Positions 46,738 to 57,396 of a DNA stretch of 64,000 bases are shown here, piece after piece. Below the pieces are notes generated by a model. It made no database searches. It was not told the origin of the DNA and worked only from the letters and a program-made list of their open reading frames with translations. The DNA comes from Allantophomopsis cytisporea (taxonomy: Eukaryota; Ascomycota; Leotiomycetes; Phacidiales; Phacidiaceae), in contig CP103037.1 in assembly GCA_024752435.1 (NCBI GenBank), forward strand, positions 310,001-374,000, in the 5' to 3' direction. A program made the position numbers and the translations under genes. The first letter of the stretch is position 1. Every line of letters starts with the position of its first letter.

Positions 46738-48144
46738 TCAGTAGATTCCATATCCTGGCAGGCCCAACGGGCAATCCAAGGTCCAAGCTCCTAAGTCAGC
46801 TCTTTTAACAATAGTACTGAATCCTCTTGTGCCATTGCCATTGCAAGCCCAATTCAAGAAATCCGCTGTATTATTTCCCTGAGCCATGTACTCAATATGG
46901 AGAACTGGCATTCCGGCTGAGATGAACGGTTGGTAAATATCGCACTCTGCATACCCCACACAACTCTCGTTGACTTCAAAATCAACCAGCAAAATGGATT
47001 GTGCCACAATCTCAGGACAGTTCCTGAGACCGATAGCAGTGTTCGAGCTGTGAGTTTGCTTCGAAAGATATGTGAGATAATTAATGGCAGTGCTAGTTGT
47101 GAGTGGGAAGGAGGAATCGGCGCGATAGCTATCTAAATTTCCAACATCCACCCCATCACAACCCTTCTTGATGGCCATATTGATGCGTTCTTTCATGATA
47201 TCTCGTATAGCTTGACTGCGAGTATCAACATATCGCTCAGTAGTTGAACCTTCAATGTAATTACCCAGTGCTGAGTCTGGGAAGTTGGTGGCATCAGAGC
47301 GGAAGGACTCGTAGACGCCGATTGAAAAGTAACAGACAACCCGACGGCCAAGAGTGTGCATATTCGAGATCTCCTCCGAAGTAGTGCTGAACATATCAAT
47401 ATCGTAGAGAGCCGCTCGTAGACTAGGATTTGAAACAGTCCCATTCAGCTGTATTTGCCAGGTTGTCTCTATGGCTGGCCTCCAAGTTGGCGTGACTTGG
47501 ACATGGTTGGCTCTTTCAGATAACACAAGACCAACTGTGAGTCCGACAATGAGGATAATGAGAATTAGAGCAGTTAGAACAACCAGGATGATTTTTCGTG
47601 TTGACCAGTGTCCATACCACTTTTTCTTCCGCTGAATCTTCATATGCTTGCTGCGCGGCTCAGCAGTTCCTAAGTACTTGGAATGTGTTGACTGTTTGTT
47701 GTCTTTAAATTTCGATCTTGGAACAGCTTCAATGAATCCGAATGGTCCAAGGCGATCTATTGGCATGCCCTTGGAAAAAAACGCTGAACGTTCATCAGCC
47801 ATGGGACTTGCCAGAGGAGTCGCACCTCCAGGGGTCAAGAAGGCTGGGACCTCGAGACTCGTTGTTGAAGTGAGTGATTTCTTCCCTTTCGAATTTGTGC
47901 TGGCTCGAGGATCCCAGGCTGTACTCCCAGATGATCTTGATGGCTGGCTTCTAGTGCTCAACTCGATAGAAGGTGGATCGCTAGACCTCGATGAGCTCCG
48001 CTCGCCACCCTCAGAAGCTGTTGTTGCAGCACATTGAGTAGATGCAGTGCTAAGTCTAAATCTATCTCTAAGTCTGCTGGATGGGGTTTGCTTGATTTCA
48101 ACCATATTGTCGTCGTTGGTGTTGGATAAACAAGAACGCTTCAT
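46738..48144 (-). CDS. ega3: Membrane-anchored GH114 endo-alpha-1,4-galactosaminidase (Ega3-like), GAG cluster
   Basis: Single exon of 468 aa. Residues 1-180 are a Ser/Thr/Pro-rich, basic, disordered cytoplasmic tail. One membrane segment (about 184-207, IILVVLTALILIILIVGL) gives type II topology. The catalytic domain starts at WRPAIETTWQIQLNG and has GH114 features: YDIDMF, RRVVCYFSIGVYE, GCDGVDVGNLDSY with an acidic pair, and VDFEVNESCVGYAECDIYQPF with the second catalytic-type Glu. In Aspergillus Ega3 cleaves deacetylated (GalN) stretches of galactosaminogalactan at the cell surface. The tail looks long for such an anchor. It is convergent with agd3 and closes the five-gene cluster. A potential upstream micro-exon (MTD) would need a 32-nt intron and was not used. 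Confidence 0.9.
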   Translation of the reverse strand: MKRSCLSNTNDDNMVEIKQTPSSRLRDRFRLSTASTQCAATTASEGGERSSSRSSDPPSIELSTRSQPSRSSGSTAWDPRASTNSKGKKSLTSTTSLEVPAFLTPGGATPLASPMADERSAFFSKGMPIDRLGPFGFIEAVPRSKFKDNKQSTHSKYLGTAEPRSKHMKIQRKKKWYGHWSTRKIILVVLTALILIILIVGLTVGLVLSERANHVQVTPTWRPAIETTWQIQLNGTVSNPSLRAALYDIDMFSTTSEEISNMHTLGRRVVCYFSIGVYESFRSDATNFPDSALGNYIEGSTTERYVDTRSQAIRDIMKERINMAIKKGCDGVDVGNLDSYRADSSFPLTTSTAINYLTYLSKQTHSSNTAIGLRNCPEIVAQSILLVDFEVNESCVGYAECDIYQPFISAGMPVLHIEYMAQGNNTADFLNWACNGNGTRGFSTIVKRADLGAWTLDCPLGLPGYGIY

Positions 48145-49188
48145 TTCAGACTCATAGCGACAAGAATCTCAACGACATATTCGAAGAAGTATTACTTACT
48201 GTCAGTCATCCCTTGACTAGTCGCTGGATACGGCATTGGGCATCCGTGGCCACCAGTATTATCTAGATACTTATTTCGGTCGAGAACGTGAGCAATAATT
48301 TGACGAGACTAGACTCTGGCACGGTCACATTCTTGGCCGCTATCAAAATGTCGTCGCTGCAAACGGCGCTCAATGAGGTCAATTTCAGATAAAATTCATC
48401 CTAAAAATCCCTAACGCTCTTCTACTGAGTAAAGATCGATTGAAAGGCATCACTTTTGAACGCTGGAAATCCAGAAGATGATCTCCCATCGGTTTCGGAA
48501 AGCCACGTCAAACACGTCTCTGAATGCAGTAGAGGCTCTAAAATAGTATGAGCGAGACATTAACCCGTAACATCAACCGATATCAATGATTATCTCAGAT
48601 AGCTGGGAAAGCATGACACCTATATCAGTTTGTTCAGTTGCGGCTAGATCAACACAGTAAGAAGATCAGACACATATCTGTCCTAATATCAGGAAATAGA
48701 GGAAAATGCAGTAACTACTTGCGGTGAGAACCACGGTTGCTGATATACTTGGAGATAAGCGGAGTCTAGTTTATCAGTCTATCCAAATGCATTATCCCTC
48801 TATAGTCAAACGACTCAGAAAGTATAACTCGAATTGCTTGTATCATCCTGGCAAAATTTCCACTCAAGGGTATGTCGTTTTGATTATCTAAGTCATTTGG
48901 TTCTAAAGGGATAGTGGTTATTTACCCAATAGTGACATTCAATGTGCGCAATCAACCATAGCTTTCAAAGGTATAATCTTTATAGAGAATTGATAGTTAT
49001 TCCCTCAATGAACATGAGAAATGGCGTTTTCCAATAGATTTGAAACGCCAATAGCTTAAACACGTCCAGTGTATCAAACATGCTAGAAATTTCGAACGGT
49101 CTACATAATGAATATCTATATTAATCTTTAATTTGCCCATCCTTAATAGATGAAAAGTGTCTCATCAACAACCGGCTGTCTCCAAGTT
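48145..49188. other. Intergenic region
   Basis: About 1 kb, AT-rich, between ega3 (promoter side) and the 3' end of the rhodopsin-domain gene. No gene recognised. Confidence 0.5.
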
Positions 49189-50521
49189 CTAAACATCCGT
49201 ATCATGGCAAGTTCGCAGTGGAGTATTAATCGTACTCCAGTTGAGACTGTAACTACGTTTTGTAGTATTGGGACGACTGGACTCTTTAAGATCGCCGTCG
49301 GTATCCGAGAAATATTTCTGTGGAAGAACTCTTATGTAAAGGGCTTTAATAATGGGTTGGCAAGCTGGAATGGAGGGCGTTATGATAGCGAGATTGCATT
49401 CAAAAGCTGAGCAAATGGTGATATGAGCTCCTGTCCAAGTTGGATCTGTAGTTGAATAGAATTTTGCTATGGTCGTGATTCGAAACGCAGATGCAATGCA
49501 GGTTCTTGAACATCAGCACAATTAAGGACGAAAGCAGTAAGTATAACTTACATCAAACCCAATGAAAACAAGGTAATACATCCAAATCTTTTCCTTCTAT
49601 CGGCGGACATTGCTGTAATAGTTGTCAGTGTAGACCGTTAATAGCTTTCTTGGAGACACAAACCCCAAAGATATTTGATAGGGAGTAACAACGTGCAAAG
49701 GTCCGTAAATAAATTCAAAGAGCTTCCTGCATATTGGATTCGGGCTTTTGAAACACAATGTCCTTGGGGTTGCAAGCTCCAGCCATAGTGAATAGGCGAG
49801 CAAGCAAGTAGCATTGCAAGAGATATCGATATTGCCATGGCACCAATGAAGAACCTCCCAAAATGGCAAATTTTCCGAAAAGTTTCATAGGGAAATAGTC
49901 GAAGGTAGAAGGTAAGAATGGAGATTTTCGCGAGTCCAAGTGTGAATGGATACAGGGCTTGAAGAGCATATGTGAGCTTTTTGACATGTTAGCAAATGAT
50001 TTTGACGACTCGATGTGGTAATGTACAAACCTTGGCACCCTCTTCCAACTCATATTTTGTGAGATTCCAGGAATGACGACCAAACCCAAGCCGCAGCCCT
50101 GCTTGTAGTTAAATACAATCACCGTATACAGATTTCAAGAGAACATACAAGCAATCTTGAGACTAAAATCTGCTGCAGAGCAGCACTGTAACAATCAGAT
50201 TCTGGTAGAGAAATACGTTCAAGAATTCTTAACACACCAGAGCAGCCAAAATCCAGTAGTCATCCGGTCCTCTGAAATGACTCATTCTCGACCTTGAATA
50301 AAACCTCAAAGAGACAACAAGTACAGCTAAGCTGAACATGATGGTGATAGCACAGTAAACCCCAACTTGCCTAGAATCATACGTCTATTCCAGTCAGTTT
50401 GTCAGTAACAAACTGCATAATTCACAGATATTTATAAACATACCTTATAATTTGATGGATGTTGAGGGGAAGTAGCCCGGTAGCCCAATACCTTGAGCAC
50501 TTGAATACTACTGCTCTCCAT
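49189..50521 (-). CDS. Pth11-like seven-helix integral membrane protein (fungal rhodopsin domain), 7 exons
   Basis: Minus-strand exons: 50521-50444, 50384-50238, 50185-50149, 50098-50031, 49976-49664, 49612-49552 and 49504-49189; 339 aa in total. The six introns are 47-59 nt with GT/AG ends and CTGAC/CTAAC/TTAAC/CTGAT branch sites, and the frame is kept at each junction. The joined protein shows the family pattern: helix 1 ending LRFYSRSRM, GPDDYWILAAL, GFGRHSWNL, LYPFTLGLAKISILTFYLRLF, CSPIHYGW, the NLFTDL...LPIKYLW helix, a helix at ITLFSLGLI, and TDPTWTGAHITICSAFECNLAIITPSIPACQP. Family members are fungal-specific plasma-membrane proteins. Some, such as Magnaporthe Pth11, sense surfaces; a receptor role here is inference. 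The exons are so short that ordinary ORF searching sees only fragments. Confidence 0.85.
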
Positions 50522-51222
50522 TTTCGTGCTGACCTACATCAAAGAACAATAAAGGTCTTCAACAAAGTATGTAGACGATTGAAGAGCAACAGGTATGAGG
50601 AAGCAGACGTGGCGATGAAGCGTTCGAAACTTCGAGGAACATGTCTGTCACTTCAGTAGAAGGGTGTGGAGGTTTTCCATAGAACAGACAGCAGGGTGCG
50701 TGATGAGCGCATGCGTGAGCTTGGCAGTAATATTACAACCGAGTCCTCAGTGGGAGTTTGCCATCGGTAATACCGAGGATGCTATGAGAATGGCACGGGA
50801 TGTTGCAGCTGAGCCGCTTCGATAGTCTGAAATTTGCATTCCAAGGAAGTCCACGCCCGTCCCCGCATACTTGGCAATGACATACCAAGATAATGGGCGT
50901 ACGGCTGATCTGAGAATTTATTTCGACAGGATGTTTGCGCGACATGATGCTTATCTAGGAATGACTACGATCAGAGAAGACTGGCACTTGTGAAAAAATG
51001 ATGTTTGCGGGTATCTATCTGCCTAACTCCATATTGGTAACTCGTACTTAATGCATTTCATACTCTTGAGTCGCTACTCGCGCGTTCCCTCTAAACCTCA
51101 GCTACGGTCTCGAGATCACTCTACTGTCTGCCTGCAGACATGCGCCGCATGCGTCCTCTCTTCATCTAGGCTGCCAACTATGCCGCAATTAAAATAAGCC
51201 AACACTCAATTCCGCTCTGATT
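50522..51222. other. Intergenic region
   Basis: 700 nt between two minus-strand genes: 3' end of the RGS gene and promoter of the rhodopsin-domain gene. Nothing else seen. Confidence 0.5.
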
Positions 51223-51980
51223 TTACAATGAACTCGAATCGCTGACGATGCTTTTGGAGCGCTTGGATCTCGGATATCTTCGCTTGATGCTGCGGTATAC
51301 CCGAGCTGGATTCCACACGCTCTGAGTCTCATAAACAGGGAAGAAACCGGAAAGTGGTAGACAGACTTCCTTGACTTCGTGGATGGAGTCTTTAGAAATT
51401 CCGTTATCTCTAAAAAAATTGATGTTAGCTAATAGAAGCAATCTTGAACTATTGAGGAATCTTACCTTGAAATGTGAGGCTCAGGCAGTGAGAACCTATC
51501 GCAGGAGGATCTCCGTTTCAAAAACTGGACAAATATCCCTGCCATAAGATCATACATCATGTTGCAGGCCACATCAAATTCAGATGGGTGTGGCGGCTGA
51601 GCTGCATCTTGGAGTGCGAGTAGAGAGCGTCGCACATCTCCTGGGATATTGATTTCCTGTGGAGAGTTTTGCACGATGAATGTCTGCATGATTTTTTCAA
51701 AGATGATATTGAGTGTGCTTTGACTGTCATTATCGGCGTTCGGCGCGTTGCAACGCTTTTTGACCTCGAAGTACCACCTGTAGGAGGCTACTTCGGTGGT
51801 GAATTGCAGGATTTCGCCACAGAAATTGGCGTCAAGAAACATCTCGAAAGCCGCAAGATCCCATGGCTGTTGCGAGGTCCCGTCAAGCACTTCCGAGAGA
51901 CGTGGCAGCTGGTCCTCTCTAAGAATAGAGCGTTTTCTGTCAAGTCTATTCGATAACGACTGTGTGGAAGCAGAATGCAT
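51223..51980 (-). CDS. RGS-domain protein (regulator of G-protein signalling)
   Basis: Exons 51980-51466 and 51409-51223 give 233 aa. The 56-nt intron (GTAAGA donor, GCTAAC branch, TTTAG acceptor) joins in phase 2 as PHISR-DNGISK. The RGS helices are recognisable: LPRLSEVLDGTSQQPWDLAAFEMFL, then FCGEILQFTTEVASYRWYFE and the long amphipathic helices IIFEKIMQTFIV and EFDVACNMMYDLMAGIFVQFL. The last ~40 residues are basic (VYRSIKRRYPRSKRSKS). RGS proteins speed GTP hydrolysis by G-alpha subunits at the plasma membrane. It has no DEP, PX or membrane segments, so it belongs to the small single-domain class. It lies 700 nt upstream of a Pth11-like gene on the same strand. An extra 5' non-coding intron near 51990-52050 is possible. 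Confidence 0.82.
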
Positions 51981-54900
51981 ATTCTTCAGACTGTTTCATT
52001 GTAAGCTAGGTGTTACTATATTTCATAGGTATGAATACTTACGACTCATCGAGTTGTATGCACTCGCGAATTCAGTCAGTGAGTGGGTGAGTGTTGTATG
52101 TGCGTGTGTATAATTGTGTATGTGTGAGTGTATGTAAGCGTGTAAGTACGTGTATATGTACTTGTGTAATGTTCAAGAAGTGATTCAGAAGTTCATGTCA
52201 GACGAGTTACGATATAATTTTATGGCAAAGTATGGTTCTTATGAACTGTAGTTGATTGCGGAAAGCCGGGACATAGGCCAGATGAAGTTTCCCAGCTATG
52301 CCATAAGAAAGTCTAGGTACCAGACTGTGGGAACTTAATATCATCATTGTCCCCCGCATGCGGCCCGCCGCAACAGTTGCAAAGATTAGAGTTGACCACT
52401 CAGAGGTGTGCAAAAGGACCAGGACACGAAGATGTAGCTTTAGGAAAATTAAGAGCCTTTGCGAAGGATCTGTGGAACACTCAGTACCAAGTATCCTTCG
52501 CAAGTAGCTGTATAGAACTTGCTCAGAATATTCTTTATTTCCCGGACACAGTCAAAGACCACGAGCAGAATTTCCCGAAATAGTCTTTTGACCGAAACTT
52601 AAAATATTCAATGCGGCAAGTGTTCTCTTCTACCATTCGTATTCAGGTATGAATGAAAACATACTGTTGTTCAGTAGCAGAATTCTCTGCCTCCCAGATT
52701 TCTGATTGGGAACCCCAATTGTCTGAGGTACACATCATTTTCATACAGGCTCATATCTTCATAACTGAGTCCTTTTCAGAAGATACAGACCCTTGCTTAA
52801 TACAAATGTACTGGGTCGCTTTGGTCCGCACGCTTAAGATCAAACAGAGGGCAAATCAAAACATCACTTTTGGCATCTCTTCCGGCTTTAAGTGAATGGC
52901 GACACTGATAGCTCTATGATAAAAGAACCAAATTATGTGCCGTTGTCAACGAAGACCCACTTGGTCAAAACCTTCAAAATTTATGGAGACCACCCTAGAT
53001 ATGCTTGGCCTAGAAATCGTGCAAGAATTACCGTCGTAGGAAGTGTGCAAGAGTTATTACCGAAGGGAGTGTGCAAGAATTCCCGGTCAGTATCAGTATG
53101 GATTCCGCCTATCAGTCATCCCATAACCAATCCGGCGCGGACAGAGAAGCGTACGGAGTATACTTTGCTTTGATACAAACTTACGCACGGGTGTTATCAC
53201 GAGCTGGCGCCACCTGTCAGGCTGGTGAACTGAAGCACTGGGACCGGACTCTCCAACGAAGCAAAATGCCCTAGGAAGTTATGTGCGTTGCCTGTGGTGT
53301 CTTGAGTAAGGGGACTTTCGTGCGGGGGAAATAGGGAACAGAGGCAACCGGAGATGTGTTACAAAAACATTTCCTTTTCCGGCGAGGATAACCAAGTGGA
53401 GCGGGGAATAGCCTGAATGCAGCAGCTGTGGAGGGGGACGGGAAGAGTTGGCGTACAAGAAGGATGAATTCCGCGTGTAGCATGACGCACTTGGTATGGG
53501 GGAATCTTTGTCAACATGGCATTCTAGAAAGGCAATCATCTAGAAGATGTAGAAACATGATTTTCCTTCTAGCGGAGTTCACCCAGCTGGCTGGATGTCA
53601 CATTCTTGATGAACCGGATCTGGCAAGCTGCAATCTGAGTGAATGCTTATCATACAATTAAAAGTGACCTATAAGAGTATAGATGATTGGTAGCACATGT
53701 TGCACGCTGGTCACCAACGATTGCTTCTTCTTGTTACAATACACTCCAAATCTTCCGTACTGTATCGCTGTTGTGAAGTGTATTTGGTAAGTAAAGACCA
53801 GCATAGCTTGTAATTGCCAATGAATAACTGTCAAAGAATGTAACAATCACACAATCCATCGGTGGGGAGAGTTGGGTGTATATCACTTCATTGGATACAG
53901 AAGCTCAATCTACAGAACAAGACTACTTATATGCACCGGATATATCTGCCTAATGGAAAACGCCTGAATGTGAGAACTACGTAGTACAGTAGATCTCCGG
54001 TTCCAGTCACGTGATAATATGGCAAAATCCAACAATAACTGCAACACCAATTGTTATTACTCCTTAGGCCAGAAGTTCTTGGACATGTACACTAAATCTT
54101 GGAGAGTACTAAACTGTGCTTGTTTAGGTATGTACATGCGTCAAGAATTCAGCCTATCACAACAAGTCCTTGAGAACTACTCAAGTGATCGATATGGAAG
54201 TTCTTGACGAGTAAATCGGCAACCCGGCAAAGATTTCATGGCGAAATAAGAACTTCAAGCACAATTAGACTTGATAAGAATTCTGAACTAGAATTGAGAA
54301 TAGTTTTGACTTTTAAAAAATCTTGAAAGGTGTAATATAATATATTACGGTTGCTTATATTCTTACCGTCGCTATATTCGCACTATCACGTGACTATGGC
54401 CGCGGAGATGTATAGCGTCACTTACAGTAGTTCTTGCATTAGTGACTCTCAGGTCCAAGTGTTCTGTTTGAGTGAAACCTTGAACCTGATGCATATATGT
54501 AGCTCTCTCCTGTGTGTAGCTCTTCTCCTTTCAATCAAGCAATATACGCCCAAATCCACGCACACAGTAGACCGTATGACCACTGAATGATACGACAGAA
54601 TGTTTTTCAGAAATCAAAGAAGGGCTAGCTGCGACCTCTGATTTGAAAATCAAGTGAAAATCACAGTTATTGCTTCATACACAAAAATGAAAAATGAAAA
54701 ATGAAAAATGAGAATGAAAAAAACATTTAAGCACCTGTGGTTAGGTGTAAATCCACATCATATTATTGTGCTTTCCACCCCTCAGTTTCTGGCCATCAGC
54801 TCTGTGGAAAGATATGACAGAGAGAAAAAGAAGAGGAAGGGAGATCAATATTAAATAATTTCCAAAGTCTTTGGGAATGTATCTTCAATTGGCAAGACAA

Positions 54901-55894
54901 TTTCAGCTGCTGAAGCTATTCTAGGGGGAGAGAGTATACATAAAACTACTCTGCGAACTATCAAAAGACATACATAGATAACACAGAGTGGGTTTTTATA
55001 GGTTAGTTTTCTGAATCGGAATGTCGGGGGTAGATAGAAGATGCCAAAACACAAATGGCGGTCCATAAATGAAGCCGGAGCTTGCATTATATCACTCGGA
55101 AATAGTGCAAGCTCTCGAGAAAGTAATTTTCCACTCTCTCAAGATTAGACGTCTGTATTGAATATTCATACACGCTTGGTATTCTCTGCATACGCTTTAT
55201 TTAAATTAAAAAAAGGGAAAAGTAAAAAACGGAGCAACAAGCCATAGTTTCTCAATCAATACTGCAAATCATTAACCGAGATGCCATATTCAACAAAAAG
55301 GCCATCAGGCAGTCACGGTATCAGTCATCCATGATGCCTGTTACAAAGCCCAGCTCAGCTCAGCTCACAATATAACGCCGAGGCCCCCAAGATGGCCATG
55401 TATTCATAAACTCTATGTATTCGACTCCACTACTTTTTCCTTGTTCAACCTCGTGCTCGATTAACAATGCAGGAACGTGCAAACTCGAAGCCTCTCGAGT
55501 TACTAGCAGGGTGAAGAAGAGATGAGGCTATCCACATTAAGTAACAAGATGCATCGCCGTTGACTCAGCTTACCACAAGGCTGAGCATTCCACCACTTTA
55601 TGCACACCGAGAACGACTTGATTTCAGCTACGTCAAATCTCTCCCCCATTGAACATAAAGAGCACGAAATTCATCAAGATAATGGTGATACCTAGTAAGT
55701 TGATGTAAGTGGTTCTCACGTCGAGTCCTTATCCGTCTCTGCTCTGCTCCTTGCAATTCATTTTGTCTATCCTAGAAATTGCTGTTGTTCTTGCGAAGTT
55801 ATTATCGTATCAATCAATAGATACATTGTCACCATCCACTCCGCATTTCGTCTCAGAAAATCTTTGTCTTATCACCTGTTCGTCCATACAGCCC
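51981..55894. other. 3.9-kb intergenic region, no gene recognised
   Basis: Short ORFs on both strands (for example 52653-52895, 53279-53539, 54019-54207) show no family features. The region includes a TG-rich tract (52090-52170), a degenerate three-copy unit around GTGCAAGAATTACCG (53019-53083) and the repeat at 54683-54710. The last 190 nt are in frame with the following SDR gene but look like leader. Confidence 0.45.
54683..54710 (+). repeat. AAAAATG heptamer repeat
   Basis: Four exact AAAAATG copies plus a degenerate unit; non-coding. Confidence 0.85.
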
Positions 55895-56911
55895 ATGATG
55901 TTCCCATTCTCTGTCTTGGAAGAATTCTTCCCCCCAAAACGGACCTTCTCCGAAGCCGACATGGGTGACCAAACAGATCGTATTTTCATCGTCACTGGCG
56001 GAGCATCAGGTCTCGGATTCGAAGTTGCAAAAACCCTCTATCATCTAAATGGACGTGTGTACATCGCAGGTCGTAACGAAGAAGCAGCCACCAAATCGAT
56101 CCAAGCCATCCAGTCTTCCTCGCCGTCCGCCTCCCAGACCGTACCCTCAGGTCACGGCAGTCTTGAATTCCTGCAACTGAATCTTGCCGACTTGTCAACC
56201 ATAAAACGATCCGCAGAAAAATTTCTCTCCAAGGAAAAGAGACTGGATATTATTTTCCACAATGCCGGCTGCATGGCGGTCCCAAACACACAAAAGACCG
56301 CCCAGGGACATGAGATGGTCTTCGGAACAAATGCACTAGGTCCCTGGCTTTTCCAACAGTTTTTGACACCCATCTGCCTCGCGACAGCCGCCCTCCCCAA
56401 CGCATCTCCAGCCGCTACCCGCGTGGTTTTCGTCTCGTCCTTTGCGTATCATGCATCCCCGCGCCCGGACGGCGTAAATTGGGATGATTTTGATTTGAGT
56501 GAATATTCCGGCGTGGAGGGCAGCACGCTGCAGTATGCGCAGAGTAAGGCTATGGTGGCGATTTTTGCGGCTGAACTCGCGAGAAGACATGCAAAGGATG
56601 GATTGGTTGCACTATCTTTGCATCCAGGGAATTTGAGAACAAATGTGTACAGACACGCGCCAGGTTTGTGGAATGCGGTCTTTCAGTGGGTGAGGTATGA
56701 GCCATACTTTGGGGCCTTGACGGAATTGTTCGCTGGATTGACGGGGGATGTTGGGCTGCAAACTGAAGCAGAAGGAGGATGGAATGGTGGTTATGTGCAT
56801 CCATTTGGCCGGCTGGTTAGGTCCGATGATCACGTATTTAGGGGGCTAAAGAATGGGAGTGGAGAGCGGCTGTGGGGGGCTTGCGAGGAGCTGTGTAAGG
56901 AGTTTTTGTAA
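55895..56911 (+). CDS. Short-chain dehydrogenase/reductase, retinol-dehydrogenase-like
   Basis: 338 aa from the tandem ATG at 55895. The frame is open back to 55709, but the extra residues are unlike the family start, and EEFFPPKRTFSEADMGDQTDRIFIVTGG fits the usual FPP-x-P-x-F-x-E N-terminus of this group. It has a GGASGLGFEVA nucleotide-binding motif, HNAGCM, FVSSFAYH (catalytic Ser) and YAQSK (Tyr/Lys). Residues from WVRYEPYFGALTELFAGL form a helical C-terminus with some hydrophobic character. It is an NAD(P)H-dependent oxidoreductase; the substrate is unknown. No introns are needed. It converges with the MFS transporter gene downstream, about 490 nt between stops. Confidence 0.88.
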   Translation: MMFPFSVLEEFFPPKRTFSEADMGDQTDRIFIVTGGASGLGFEVAKTLYHLNGRVYIAGRNEEAATKSIQAIQSSSPSASQTVPSGHGSLEFLQLNLADLSTIKRSAEKFLSKEKRLDIIFHNAGCMAVPNTQKTAQGHEMVFGTNALGPWLFQQFLTPICLATAALPNASPAATRVVFVSSFAYHASPRPDGVNWDDFDLSEYSGVEGSTLQYAQSKAMVAIFAAELARRHAKDGLVALSLHPGNLRTNVYRHAPGLWNAVFQWVRYEPYFGALTELFAGLTGDVGLQTEAEGGWNGGYVHPFGRLVRSDDHVFRGLKNGSGERLWGACEELCKEFL

Positions 56912-57396
56912 GGCCTATCAGGAGAGCCTGAAGGAAAATTGGGAGGTTTAGCACTTGATATTCACGAGACCTGTTTTGCATGTAGATATGTATCATATTA
57001 TGTATTAAATTTATTCGTCGTTTTCATACAATTAGCATGCCTCTGTTCATATATCACCAAATAATGATAAACGGATAACCAAGATTATGGTTGGTTGAGA
57101 TCTTTCTGAAATTAACATACATACATGAAATTGAAAGGAATGTCAATTTGTTGTTCCGGAACTTTAGTTACATGTTTATTTATACTGCTATTTTCAACAA
57201 TGCCGTCACGCTGCTGCCTATCACGCTCAGTTGTCGTCATCTGATCACATATGGGCATAATAGTTTGTTATATATTATATTATCGTTCATAATGTTTACA
57301 CGAGGTCTATTCTAATGTCTACCTAGCTATATATACCTTTACATGTATCCGCTCGCAATTTTAGCTCTTGATACTCATCTATCATCAAAATCCCAT
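56912..57396. other. Intergenic region between convergent genes
   Basis: AT-rich, no gene; contains the 3' ends of the SDR and the MFS transporter. Confidence 0.5.

Noticed and set aside
55709..55894. N-terminal extension of the second SDR with a hydrophobic stretch
   Set aside because: Open by chance upstream; the tandem ATG at 55895 gives the usual family N-terminus.
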